Shown here: positions 1 to 8,350 of the stretch, one piece after another
Layout: each line of letters opens with the position of its first letter
Numbering within the stretch: position 1 is the stretch's first letter
Translations under genes and position numbers: made by a program
Source: Desulfuromonadales bacterium
GTDB taxonomy: Bacteria; Desulfobacterota; Desulfuromonadia; Desulfuromonadales; UBA2294
Assembly (NCBI GenBank): GCA_014859615.1
Contig: JACUTX010000077.1
Location: 1-10,162 of the forward strand
DNA length: 10,162 nucleotides
Reading direction: 5' to 3'
Notes under the pieces: generated by a model
Seen by the model: only the letters and a program-made list of their open reading frames with translations
The model's database searches: none
Told to the model about the DNA's origin: nothing

Positions 1-1
1 G

Positions 2-1867
2 ATCGGCCTGGTGGTGGCGATCCGTGCCCTCCTTTCTCCTCTCTCTGAAACACTCTTTTTGACCTGGCAGGTCCCCGCCGGACATTTTGTTCTGACTCTC
101 GACAGCCTGTCGGCATTTTTTCTGTTGCCGATCTTTCTGCTGACAACGCTCTGTGCACTCTACGGCATCGGCTACCTGAACGGGGGAGAGCCCCTTCGCA
201 AAACCGCAATGAGCTGGGTGTTTTTCAATCTGTTGTCAGCCTCGATGGTGCTGGTGGTGACCGCTGCCAACGCTCTGCTCTTTCTGATGAGCTGGGAGAT
301 CATGTCTCTTTCCTCTTTTTTTCTGGTTGCGTTTGACCATGAAAATGCGCAAGTGCGCCGGGCGAGCTGGCTTTATCTTTTATCGACGCATCTCGGTGTG
401 GTTTTTTTGTTCGCTCTCTTTCTTTTGGCGACAACCTGGTCGGGGGGGAGCGATTTCAGCTCTTTTGCCTCTCTGGCTGATCTTGGGGCGAGAGATGCGG
501 CGCTATTATTCATTTTTGCCCTGATCGGCTTCGGTTCCAAGGCCGGTCTTTTTCCGCTGCACGTCTGGCTGCCGGATGCTCACGCGGCGGCTCCAAGTCA
601 CGTCTCGGCGCTGATGTCGGGGGTGATGATCAAGACCGGGATCTACGGTATTCTGCGCATCGTGACATTTTTACCCCCCGCTCCGGCCTGGTGGGGGTGG
701 TTAATCGCCGGACTCGGGATAATCGGTGCGCTTTACGGTATCGCGTTGGCCGCTCTGCAACGGGACATCAAACGCTGCCTCGCTTATTCAACCATTGAGA
801 ATGTCGGGATCATTCTGCTCGGCCTCGGTTTCGGGATGGTCGCCCAGGCGCAGGGGCACCCGAGTATCGCTTTGCTCGCCTATGCCGGGGGGCTGCTGCA
901 TATCTGGAATCATGCCCTGTTTAAAGGGTTGATGTTTTTCGGTGCCGGCAGTCTGCTCCACGCCACCGGAACCCGCGATATGAATCGGATGGGGGGACTG
1001 CTCAAACGGATGCCGCTGGCCGGATTACTCTGGATCGGCGGGAGTCTGGCGATCAGCGCCTTGCCCCCCTTAAATGGTCTGATCAGCGAATGGCTGATCT
1101 ATCTCAGCCTGTTGCAGGCTGGCTCTCTGGGCGAGGTTACGGCGCTTCCGGCGCTGCTGTTGATCGGACTGCTCAGTCTGGTCGGCGCTCTGGCTCTGGT
1201 GACCTTTTCCCGACTGATCGGGATCGCCCTCCTTGGCGAGCCACGTGATCGTTGCGCTGAACAGGCCCATGAAGCGTCGCCTTTAATGCTGCTGCCGATG
1301 GCGCTGCTGTTGACCGTCTGTCTCGCCATCGGGCTGTTCCCCGGCGAGACAGTCCGGTTGCTGTCGACCCCTTTGGCGCTGCTTTTGCGTCAGCCCGAAA
1401 CGGTTCTGCTCCCGGCGCCGTTAACCGGCTTCGGACTTAGCGCAGGGGTACTGCTGCTCTCTCTTCTGTTTGGATTTCTGTTGCTGCGTCTGCTGCGCCG
1501 AGCCCGAACCGGGACCGAATCATCGACCTGGGGGTGTGGATTCAGATTCCCGACGTCACGTATGTCTTACACCGGTGAAGCCTATTCTGAAATCACTTTT
1601 CGACAAGTACTGCCGAAAGCTTTACACCCGACGGTCACAGGCGGGGTTGTCACCGGGCTGTTTCCAGAAAAAGTCTGTTTGCAGCAGATTTCACTCGATC
1701 CTGTTTTAACCCGGCAGTGGTTGCCGCTGTTTGTTTCGATTGCCGATCGTTGTCAGCGGCTGCGCTGGCTGCAACAGGGGCAATTGCCGTTTTACCTGAT
1801 CTATATTTTCATCATCAGTGCGGTGCTGATGGTCTGGAGTCTCTGGGCCGGGGGAGAAGGGGGATGA
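2..1867 (+). CDS. hyfB: HyfB-like antiporter-type membrane subunit, copy 1 (5'-partial)
   Basis: This is a NuoL/M/N- and MrpA/D-related proton-translocating subunit of the HyfB/HycC class, with many membrane helices throughout. The frame is open through the left edge (codons I-G-L precede the GTG at 11). Alignment with the next gene suggests about 45 N-terminal residues are missing, so I treat GTG 11 as internal. Numbering from position 11, the charged pump residues are present: Glu96 in SWEIMSL (TM5-type), Lys177 in GFGSKAG (TM7-type), Lys208 in MIKTG and Asp252/Lys254 in RDIKR. After the antiporter core comes a TWGCGFRFP motif, a polar stretch and a final hydrophobic helix near residues 588-612, the C-terminal extension typical of HyfB. 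The gene ends 1 nt before its paralogue, within a purine-rich stretch that supplies the next ribosome binding site. Membership of the family is clear; actual ion specificity (H+ or Na+) cannot be read. Confidence 0.93.
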   Translation: MGLVVAIRALLSPLSETLFLTWQVPAGHFVLTLDSLSAFFLLPIFLLTTLCALYGIGYLNGGEPLRKTAMSWVFFNLLSASMVLVVTAANALLFLMSWEIMSLSSFFLVAFDHENAQVRRASWLYLLSTHLGVVFLFALFLLATTWSGGSDFSSFASLADLGARDAALLFIFALIGFGSKAGLFPLHVWLPDAHAAAPSHVSALMSGVMIKTGIYGILRIVTFLPPAPAWWGWLIAGLGIIGALYGIALAALQRDIKRCLAYSTIENVGIILLGLGFGMVAQAQGHPSIALLAYAGGLLHIWNHALFKGLMFFGAGSLLHATGTRDMNRMGGLLKRMPLAGLLWIGGSLAISALPPLNGLISEWLIYLSLLQAGSLGEVTALPALLLIGLLSLVGALALVTFSRLIGIALLGEPRDRCAEQAHEASPLMLLPMALLLTVCLAIGLFPGETVRLLSTPLALLLRQPETVLLPAPLTGFGLSAGVLLLSLLFGFLLLRLLRRARTGTESSTWGCGFRFPTSRMSYTGEAYSEITFRQVLPKALHPTVTGGVVTGLFPEKVCLQQISLDPVLTRQWLPLFVSIADRCQRLRWLQQGQLPFYLIYIFIISAVLMVWSLWAGGEGG

Positions 1868-1868
1868 A

Positions 1869-3833
1869 ATGCTCTGGTTTCTAATCGGTCTGGTATTGAT
1901 CTCTGTGTCGGGACTCCCCGGTCTTTTTCTGCGTCGTGACGGCACCGGCGGTGAGCGGCTGGCGTCTCTTTTGACCTTGGCCGGAGCTCTTTTTGGCCTG
2001 CTCGGTGTGACGGCAGCGCTGACTGCCGGCAGCGCACTCTCTCTCAACCTCCCCTGGTCTCTCCCCGGCGAATTTCTGGCGCTGCGTCTCGACCCAATCT
2101 CAGTGATCTTTTTGTTGCCACTCTTTTTAGTGACGGTCTGCGGGGCGATCTACGGGCTCGGTTACTGGCCACAGAGACAACACCCTGCCAGCGGTCGCAA
2201 GCTGCGTCTGTTTTACGGTTTGATCAGCGGTGCGATGATGCTGCTGCTGGCGGCGCGCAGCGGTCTCCTCTTTCTCCTCGCCTGGGAGGCGATGGCGCTC
2301 TGCGGTTATTTTCTGATCACCACCGACGAGCGCACGGCCCAGGTGCGTCGCGCCGGTTACATCTATCTGATTGCGACGCACTGTGGAACCCTGGCGCTGT
2401 TCGGCCTGTTTACCCTGCTCGATTTTCACTCCGGATCGCTCCTCTTCCCGGCGGCGGCAACTCTGGCTGCGGCCGGGAGCAGCACGATGTTTCTCCTCGG
2501 CCTGTTCGGATTCGGGATGAAAGCCGGTCTGATGCCCCTGCATATCTGGCTCCCCGGCGCGCACGCCGCCGCCCCCAGTCACGCTTCGGCGCTCCTCTCC
2601 GGAATCATGATCAAAATGGGGATCTACGGTCTGGTGCGACTCACCTCTTTTTTTGCGGAAATCCCACCGTGGTGGGGGTGGACCCTGCTGCTGCTCGGCG
2701 CCGTTTCGGGGATATTGGGGGTGGCGCTTGCAATTGCCCAGCACGATATCAAGCGACTCCTCGCCTACCACAGCGTCGAGAATATCGGCATCATTACCAT
2801 CGGTTTGGGGTTGGCGCTTCTTGGCCGCAGTTACGACCAGCCGACCCTGACCCTTCTCGGCCTCTCAGGAGCTTTGCTGCATGTTGTCAATCACGGGCTG
2901 TTCAAACCACTGCTGTTTCTGACTGCCGGATCGGTCATCCATACCGTCGGCAGTCGCGAAATCGATCATTTTGGCGGACTGCTCAAACGTCAGCGCTGGA
3001 CCGGTCTCTTTTTTCTTGGCGGGGCCGTGGCGATCTGCGGTCTCCCGCCGTTTAACGGTTTTGTCAGCGAGTGGCTGATCTATCTCGGCGTCTTTGCGGT
3101 TGTGCAATATCCAGGTTCGCAGCTCTCTCTCTCCCTGCTGGCGGCTCCGGCGCTGGCTCTGATCGGCGGCCTGGCTCTCGCCTGCTTTGTCAAGGTGTTC
3201 GGTGTCACTTTTCTCGGCGAAGCACGCAGCCCGGCGGCAGCACAGGCGCATGAAGCCCCGCCCAGTATGCTCTGGCCGATGGGGCTACTGCTGTTCGCCT
3301 CTGCCTGGATCGGCCTGTTCCCGATGAGCTTTCGTGCGCTGCTGGAGAGTGCCGCCAAAGCCTGGGGAGGGCCGATTCCCCCCCGGCTGACCGAGAGTAT
3401 GGCCCCATTGGGTGCGATCAGCGTTGCCGGCTGGCTCCTGCTCATCTTGCTGTCACTGATCGGCTGGTTGTTATGGCGCCGGAGTCAGAACGCACCGCGC
3501 GCGCTCGGTACCTGGGGGTGTGGTTATCAATTTCCGGCGTGCAGCATGCAGTACACCGCCAGCTCCTTTGCCGACAGTCTGGTCCGGCTGTTCCGTTTCG
3601 GTCTCTGGAGCAGACGACAGGGGGGGAACCTGACCGCTCTTCTCCCGGCCAGGGGAGAATTTTCGAGTCATACCCCGGATCTGATTCTTGACCGGACTCT
3701 CATCCCGGCCTTCGCCTCGATCGCCTGGTTGTTTCGCTGGCTTTCGCGCCTGTTTCAAAATGGTGTCGTGGCGATCTACCTGCTCTACGTCGCCCTGACT
3801 CTGATTACTCTTTTGACCCTGCTAGCCCGCTGA
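1869..3833 (+). CDS. hyfB: HyfB-like antiporter-type membrane subunit, copy 2
   Basis: A complete 654-residue NuoL/HyfB-type integral membrane protein, close to the usual HyfB length (about 670). The ATG at 1869 follows the upstream TGA by one base and is preceded by GGGAGAAGGGGG (1852-1863). Pump residues are Glu140 (AWEAMAL), Lys218 (GFGMKAG), Lys249 (MIKMG) and Asp293/Lys295 (HDIKR). The C-terminus carries TWGCGYQFP, a polar linker and a last hydrophobic helix. It is clearly paralogous to the upstream gene: counting by hand, 33 of 41 residues are identical across the TM7-TM8 block (residues 214-254 here, 173-213 there). The E. coli hyf operon has hyfB then hyfC, with hyfD as the second antiporter; here a second HyfB-type gene sits beside the first and no separate hyfD follows hyfC. 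It probably forms one of three stacked antiporter modules. Calling it hyfB rather than hyfD rests on length and the C-terminal extension. Confidence 0.93.
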   Translation: MLWFLIGLVLISVSGLPGLFLRRDGTGGERLASLLTLAGALFGLLGVTAALTAGSALSLNLPWSLPGEFLALRLDPISVIFLLPLFLVTVCGAIYGLGYWPQRQHPASGRKLRLFYGLISGAMMLLLAARSGLLFLLAWEAMALCGYFLITTDERTAQVRRAGYIYLIATHCGTLALFGLFTLLDFHSGSLLFPAAATLAAAGSSTMFLLGLFGFGMKAGLMPLHIWLPGAHAAAPSHASALLSGIMIKMGIYGLVRLTSFFAEIPPWWGWTLLLLGAVSGILGVALAIAQHDIKRLLAYHSVENIGIITIGLGLALLGRSYDQPTLTLLGLSGALLHVVNHGLFKPLLFLTAGSVIHTVGSREIDHFGGLLKRQRWTGLFFLGGAVAICGLPPFNGFVSEWLIYLGVFAVVQYPGSQLSLSLLAAPALALIGGLALACFVKVFGVTFLGEARSPAAAQAHEAPPSMLWPMGLLLFASAWIGLFPMSFRALLESAAKAWGGPIPPRLTESMAPLGAISVAGWLLLILLSLIGWLLWRRSQNAPRALGTWGCGYQFPACSMQYTASSFADSLVRLFRFGLWSRRQGGNLTALLPARGEFSSHTPDLILDRTLIPAFASIAWLFRWLSRLFQNGVVAIYLLYVALTLITLLTLLAR

Positions 3834-3838
3834 AAGGA
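3833..3838 (+). promoter_or_regulatory. Shine-Dalgarno site that decides the hyfC start
   Basis: The sequence AAAGGA lies at 3833-3838. It is 3 nt from a possible GTG start at 3842 and 9 nt from the in-frame ATG at 3848. The second spacing is in the usual range, so I prefer ATG 3848, which removes two residues (M-S) from the longer reading. Confidence 0.6.
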
Positions 3839-3847
3839 AACGTGTCG

Positions 3848-4762
3848 ATGATCGGCCGGATTACATTACAACTTGCTCTGCTTCTCATTTTCGCTCCGCT
3901 CCCTCTCGGAGTGATCAACAAAACCAAGGCGCTCTTTGCCGGACGGGTCGGCCCGCCGCTATTGCAGCCTTATTATGATCTGGCTCGCCTCTGGCGCAAA
4001 GGGTTCGTCATCAGCCGGACCACCACCTGGGTCTTTCTGGCCGGGCCGGTCGTCGGACTGGTCGTACCGCTGCTCGCTGCGTTACTGCTCCCGTTCGGCG
4101 GGCTGACGGCGCCGATCTCCTTTACCGGCGACCTGATTCTGTTTGTTTATCTGTTTGGCCTCTCCCGCTTCTTTACCGCTGCGGCCGCCCTCGATACCGG
4201 TTCCAGTTTTGAAGGGATGGGAGCTGCACGTGAAGTGACCTTCTCCTGTCTGGCAGAACCGACGCTGCTCTTCTCTTTGCTGGTCCTCGCCTCTGGTGCC
4301 AAGAGCCTGAACCTCGGGGCGCTGTTCGGTCCGCAGCTTGCCGGTCAGTGGCAGAACGGGAACAGTGCCTCCCTCGGGCTGATTTTCGTCGCTCTCTTTG
4401 TTGTGCTGCTGGTTGAAAATTCGCGTATCCCGTTTGACGATCCGAATACGCACCTGGAGTTGACCATGGTTCACGAGGTCATGGTCCTCGATCATAGTGG
4501 TCCGGCCCTCGGCATGATCCTTTATGGTGCGGCGATGAAGCTGATGGTTCTCTCGGCGATGCTGGTGCGGATAGCGGTGCCGGCACAGACCGGATCCCTT
4601 CTTTTTGATCTGCTGATTTTTCTGGCGGGACTGCTGATGCTGGCCGTATTGATCGGCATAGTCGAATCGACCATGGCCCGTCTGCAGCTCCCCCGGATTC
4701 CACAGGTGCTGGTCGGGACGACACTGCTGTCGATCTTTGCCTTGATTCTGGTGTTGCGTTAG
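3848..4762 (+). CDS. hyfC: HyfC/NuoH-like membrane subunit
   Basis: This is the membrane anchor subunit that joins the peripheral electron-transfer arm to the pump modules (NuoH of complex I, HycD/HyfC of hydrogenases). It has 304 residues from ATG 3848, about 8 hydrophobic helices, and a length close to E. coli HyfC. Family motifs visible are GRVGPPLLQPYYDLARLW (about 32-49), SSFEGMGAAREVTFS (119-133, with Glu122 and Glu129), ENSRIPFDDPNTHLELT (190-206) followed by MVHEVMVLDHSGP, and ESTMARLQLPRIPQ (273-286). The acidic and arginine residues in these loops line the cavity and charged channel that couples redox chemistry to pumping in complex I; their conservation suggests a working coupling path. 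It starts 14 nt after the second hyfB-like gene. A GTG at 3842 is an alternative start. Confidence 0.94.
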   Translation: MIGRITLQLALLLIFAPLPLGVINKTKALFAGRVGPPLLQPYYDLARLWRKGFVISRTTTWVFLAGPVVGLVVPLLAALLLPFGGLTAPISFTGDLILFVYLFGLSRFFTAAAALDTGSSFEGMGAAREVTFSCLAEPTLLFSLLVLASGAKSLNLGALFGPQLAGQWQNGNSASLGLIFVALFVVLLVENSRIPFDDPNTHLELTMVHEVMVLDHSGPALGMILYGAAMKLMVLSAMLVRIAVPAQTGSLLFDLLIFLAGLLMLAVLIGIVESTMARLQLPRIPQVLVGTTLLSIFALILVLR

Positions 4763-4772
4763 GAGATAAAAA

Positions 4773-5402
4773 ATGGCCAACCTGCTCCTGCTTATCGTCA
4801 TTCTGATTAATTTTTATACCCTCGGCAGCGCCCGGCTGGTCGCCTGTATCCGGGGGGTTGCTCTCCAGGGGGCGTTGCTGGCGCTGCTGCCGCTCGCGAC
4901 GCACGGCCCGACGGGACACGCTCTGTTTCTCGGGGCCGGAGCCTTGCTGTTAAAGGGGATTTTTATTCCGCTGCTGTTGTTGCGAACTATTCGTCAGGTG
5001 CGGATCCGCCGCGAGGTTGAACCGTTTATCGGTTTTGTTCCGACTCTGATCCTCGGTTTTCTGGTCACCGCCGGAGCTTTTATCTTTGCCGATTTTTTGC
5101 CCCTCGCTTATGAACACCATGAAGGGCTCTATGTTCCGACCTCCCTGGCCACCATGTTCAGCGGTTTTCTGATCCTGATTACACGCCGCAAGGCGATTAC
5201 CCAGGTGCTCGGTTACCTGATGCTGGAAAATGGGATCTTTATTTTCGGCATCCTCCTCTCGGCGGCGATACCGTTAATGGTCGAAGCCGGGATCCTGCTC
5301 GACCTGCTGGTCGGGGTCTTTGTAATGGGGATCATCCTCAACCAGATCAATCGTGAATTTTCGAGCCTCAACACTGATCGCCTGACGGCGCTGAAGGAAT
5401 AG
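4773..5402 (+). CDS. hyfE: HyfE/NuoK-like membrane subunit
   Basis: A 209-residue hydrophobic protein matching the HyfE family in length (E. coli about 216). The second half corresponds to NuoK: it contains GYLMLENGIFIFG with Glu152, and LMVEAGILLDLLVG with Glu171, which I equate with the two intramembrane glutamates of NuoK that relay protons. The first half adds about three helices and the motif KGIFIPLLLLRTIRQVRIRR (61-80), followed by EVEPFIGFVPTLILG, typical of HyfE and lacking in NuoK. ATG 4773 has AGGAG at 4761-4765, overlapping the hyfC stop codon, so translation is probably coupled. Three nucleotides separate its stop from the next gene. Confidence 0.92.
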   Translation: MANLLLLIVILINFYTLGSARLVACIRGVALQGALLALLPLATHGPTGHALFLGAGALLLKGIFIPLLLLRTIRQVRIRREVEPFIGFVPTLILGFLVTAGAFIFADFLPLAYEHHEGLYVPTSLATMFSGFLILITRRKAITQVLGYLMLENGIFIFGILLSAAIPLMVEAGILLDLLVGVFVMGIILNQINREFSSLNTDRLTALKE

Positions 5403-5405
5403 GCC

Positions 5406-6833
5406 ATGTTGCTACTTCTTATTCTCATGCCACTCGGGGTGGCCGGGCTCTCTCTTCTTCTCCCCTGGTATCAGACCCGCTCCTGGCTCTTGCCGCTCGG
5501 CGGCGGACTGCATCTGCTGCTAGTCTCTGTCATCATCACCGGCTCAGGGTCGATAACCGGTCTCTGGATCGGCCTCGACCCCCTCTCCAGACTGGTTCTG
5601 GTTGTCACCAGCCTGCTCTTTTTCGGCTGCTCTATTTATGCTGTCGGCTATCTCAACCTGCGCCGTGATCGGGGGAATCTCGTTATCGTCCCGTGTCTTC
5701 TGGTCTTTTTGTCGGCCATGACGCTCGCGATTGTGGCCCGTCATCTCGGTCTGATCTGGATGGCGGTCGAGGCGACCACGATCAGCAGTGCGCCGCTGAT
5801 TTACTACAATCGCAACCGCCTGTCGATCGAGGCGACCTGGAAATACCTCCTCCTCTGCTCCGTCGGAATCGCTCTGGCGATGCTCGGGCTCCTCTTTATT
5901 GCCTATGCTGCTCTCGTCGGAGGAACGATGCCGGTCAGCCTGCAATTCGATACCCTGCTCAGCGGCGCAGCGACCTTGTCGTCTCCCTGGCTGCATGCCG
6001 GTTTTGTCTTTTTACTGGTCGGTTTCGGCACCAAGATGGGGCTGGCACCTCTGCACTCCTGGAAGCCGGATGCCTATGGTGAAGCCCCCGGCATGGTCGG
6101 CGCCCTTCTGGCAGGAGGGCTCACCACGGTCGCTTTTCTCGCTATTCTGCGGGCAATGCAATTGATGATCGCTGCCGGTGATGGTGCCATGGCGCGTCAG
6201 GCACTGCTCGGTATGGGGCTTTTCTCCCTGCTGGTGGCGGCTATTTTCATGGTCCGGCAGACAGATATCAAGCGGATGCTCGCCTATTCTTCAGTCGAAC
6301 ATATGGGGATTCTGGCGATCGGGGTCGGTATCGGTGGGGTGGCGACCTTTGGCGCCATGCTCCATCTGGTCAACAACGCCCTGACCAAAGGGTGTCTGTT
6401 CCTTTCCGCCGGAAATATTCACCGCGCCTACGGGAGTAAAAAAATTTCGCATGTGCAGGGGGCAGTCGCGACGCTGCCGATCTCCGGCGGCCTGTTTCTG
6501 GCCGGCTTTTTCGCGATTACCGGATCCCCACCTTTCGGTCTCTTTATCAGTGAATTCACTATTTTGCGCGGAATTTTCGCAAACGGCCAGTTGTGGGTCG
6601 GGCTTCTGATGCTGCTGCTTCTGGGGGTGGTCTTTATCGGCATGGGGGGGACGGTTCTGAGTGCAACCCAGGGGGAGAAGGTGAAGCTTGAGACCGGCTT
6701 CAAGGATAGTTTTCTGCTCGTCGCCGCACCGCTCGTCTTTTTACTGATGGTTCTGATCCTCGGCGTCTATCTGCCGGAACCGCTGCAAAAAGCGCTGCAT
6801 GAAGCCGCTGCTCTGCTGGAGGTGCAGCCATGA
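5406..6833 (+). CDS. hyfF: HyfF-like antiporter-type membrane subunit
   Basis: The third antiporter-like (NuoN/NuoM/MrpD-type) subunit, 475 residues and all membrane helices, without the long C-terminal extension of the two HyfB-type proteins. Key residues are Glu122 in the TM5-type segment (WMAVEATTISS), Lys210 in VGFGTKMGLAPLHSWKPDA, and the DIKRMLAYSSVEHMG segment. The HSWKPDAYGEAPG motif is the HyfF/HycC-like version of HxWLPDAH and helps separate it from the HyfB type. The ATG at 5406 has AAGGA at 5394-5398, inside the end of hyfE. The stop TGA overlaps the next start (ATGA). It probably sits next to HyfC/HyfE as the proximal pump module; that placement is from family knowledge. Confidence 0.93.
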   Translation: MLLLLILMPLGVAGLSLLLPWYQTRSWLLPLGGGLHLLLVSVIITGSGSITGLWIGLDPLSRLVLVVTSLLFFGCSIYAVGYLNLRRDRGNLVIVPCLLVFLSAMTLAIVARHLGLIWMAVEATTISSAPLIYYNRNRLSIEATWKYLLLCSVGIALAMLGLLFIAYAALVGGTMPVSLQFDTLLSGAATLSSPWLHAGFVFLLVGFGTKMGLAPLHSWKPDAYGEAPGMVGALLAGGLTTVAFLAILRAMQLMIAAGDGAMARQALLGMGLFSLLVAAIFMVRQTDIKRMLAYSSVEHMGILAIGVGIGGVATFGAMLHLVNNALTKGCLFLSAGNIHRAYGSKKISHVQGAVATLPISGGLFLAGFFAITGSPPFGLFISEFTILRGIFANGQLWVGLLMLLLLGVVFIGMGGTVLSATQGEKVKLETGFKDSFLLVAAPLVFLLMVLILGVYLPEPLQKALHEAAALLEVQP

Positions 6834-8350
6834 ATCGTTCAAAAATTTATCGTTTCCGCCACGGCCTTGCCGTCCCTCTGGCTGAGTTGGCGCTTCTCGA
6901 TTTTACGCAATTCAGAGAAACGCTGTTGGATGAAGTGGCGTCCGGCGCCCGGGTTGTCGCTTATTTCGGTCTCCCGGTCGATCGAGAGGTCGAACTTTAT
7001 AGCATTTTCGCGCATGATTGGACGAGTGAACTCGCGCTGATCCGGACCCGGGTCTGCGGATCGTTCCCCTCTCTGACGCCGGAATGTCCGCAGCTGCATC
7101 TGTTCGAGCGGGAGCTGGCTGAGCAGTTCGGTCTTCGTCCCGAAGGGCATCCCTGGTTGAAGCCGGTCCGGTTTCACCGGGCATGGATCGATGCAGCCGA
7201 TATCTGGGGACGTCCCGCAGGGGAGCAGCCAATTCCCGGTGATATGGAATTTTACCGGGTCGAAGGGGAAGAGGTTCATGAAGTCGCGGTCGGACCGGTG
7301 CACGCCGGTGTGATTGAACCGGGGCATTTTCGTTTTCAGTGTCACGGCGAACAGGTGATGCATCTGGAGATCTCCCTCGGTTATCAGCACCGCGGGATCG
7401 AACAGCTGTTGACTGGCGGTCCGCATCCGTCCAGCGTCTACCAGATGGAGGCCGCCGCCGGGGATACTACCGTCGGCCATACGACCGTCTACGCGCAACT
7501 GCTGGAGAGTCTCGCGAACTGCAAGGTACCGTTGCGGGCGCAGGCTCTTCGCGCCATCGCCCTGGAACTGGAACGGCTCGCCAATCATGTCGGTGATATT
7601 GGTGCTCTGGCCGGTGATGTCGGTTTTCTGCCGACCGCCTCCTTCTGTGGTCGGTTGCGCGGTGATTATCTGAATCTGACGGCAGAACTCTGCGGCAGTC
7701 GTTTCGGTCGCGGACTGATTCGACCGGGTGGAGTCGGTTTCGATCTGGATGGGACGTTGCCACTCCCATTTCTCGAACGGCTCAAGCAGCTCGAAGAGAA
7801 TACACGCGGGGCGATTGAGCTCTGTTTCGATTCCCCTTCCGTCCTCGGTCGTTTTGAAGGGACCGGGTTGGTTAAGGCCGATGCCGCCGAGGCTCTCGGT
7901 CTAGTCGGCGTGGCCGCGCGCGCTTGCGGTCTGGTGCGCGATGTTCGGCTGCATCACCCGTTTGGTGGCCTGTGTGATCGCTTCGACACGCCGATTATTG
8001 AGTTTGATGGCGATGTTTTTGCCCGCAGTAATGTGCGGCGGCGGGAGATTTACGCCAGTTTTGAACTGCTCCACCAACTGTTCAAGAATCTCCCCGAAGG
8101 GGAAATTCGCCTGCCGCTCGGTCCGCTGGCAGCCGAGAGCCTGGCCGTTTCGCTCTCTGAAGGGTGGCGCGGCGAAGTGGTGCATACGGCGATTACCGAT
8201 GCCCAAGGACGAATCGCCCGCTATAAAATTATTGACCCCTCTTTCCACAACTGGAGCGGTCTGGCCCTGTCGCTGCGGGGGGGGCAGATTTCGGACTTTC
8301 CGCTCTGCAACAAGAGTTTCAATCTCTCCTACTGCGGCGTTGACCTCTAA
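6830..8350 (+). CDS. Hydrogenase-like large subunit (NuoC-NuoD fusion) lacking the NiFe ligands
   Basis: A 506-residue counterpart of HycE/HyfG. Residues 1 to about 120 form a NuoC (30 kDa)-like domain ending in LFERELAEQFGLRPEGHPWL. From about 150 a NuoD/large-subunit domain begins with GPVHAGVIEPGHFRF and GYQHRGIEQL. In a hydrogenase, ERICGIC would follow; here the aligned segment is E207-A-A-A-G-D-T213, so both cysteines are gone. At the C-terminus the expected DPCxxC is N498-L-S-Y-C-G503, so both aligned cysteines are again absent; Cys502 is one position off. The chain ends three residues later, with no cleavable tail. The family's RGE arginine is kept (Arg447). The fold is thus retained, but a Ni-Fe centre cannot be built in the usual way. 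The start ATG overlaps the hyfF stop and has GGAGGTG at 6818-6824. Probable role: peripheral catalytic-like subunit of an Ehr-type complex; substrate unknown. Often auto-annotated as hydrogenase large subunit or NADH dehydrogenase. Confidence 0.92.
   Translation: MNRSKIYRFRHGLAVPLAELALLDFTQFRETLLDEVASGARVVAYFGLPVDREVELYSIFAHDWTSELALIRTRVCGSFPSLTPECPQLHLFERELAEQFGLRPEGHPWLKPVRFHRAWIDAADIWGRPAGEQPIPGDMEFYRVEGEEVHEVAVGPVHAGVIEPGHFRFQCHGEQVMHLEISLGYQHRGIEQLLTGGPHPSSVYQMEAAAGDTTVGHTTVYAQLLESLANCKVPLRAQALRAIALELERLANHVGDIGALAGDVGFLPTASFCGRLRGDYLNLTAELCGSRFGRGLIRPGGVGFDLDGTLPLPFLERLKQLEENTRGAIELCFDSPSVLGRFEGTGLVKADAAEALGLVGVAARACGLVRDVRLHHPFGGLCDRFDTPIIEFDGDVFARSNVRRREIYASFELLHQLFKNLPEGEIRLPLGPLAAESLAVSLSEGWRGEVVHTAITDAQGRIARYKIIDPSFHNWSGLALSLRGGQISDFPLCNKSFNLSYCGVDL

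Noticed and set aside
11..13. GTG at 11 as the true start of the first gene
   Set aside because: The frame is open to the left edge, no ribosome binding site is visible, and the paralogue has about 45 more residues before the aligned region, so the gene begins outside the window.
3842..3844. GTG at 3842 as the hyfC start
   Set aside because: It is only 3 nt from the AAAGGA site, too close for normal initiation; ATG 3848 has a better spacing. The difference is two residues and cannot be settled from sequence alone.
6839..7588. Minus-strand open frame of about 249 codons
   Set aside because: It lies wholly opposite the large-subunit gene, shows no recognisable motif, and reads as the polar mirror of a GC-rich coding frame. 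Long minus-strand frames at 2127-2771 and 4082-4801 were rejected for the same reason; they are rich in Gln, Arg and Glu with no domain signal.
8327..8350. Cys493 and Cys502 near the large-subunit C-terminus as metal ligands
   Set aside because: They are nine residues apart and out of register with DPCxxC, and there are no partner cysteines in the N-terminal loop. A separate role for Cys502 cannot be excluded.
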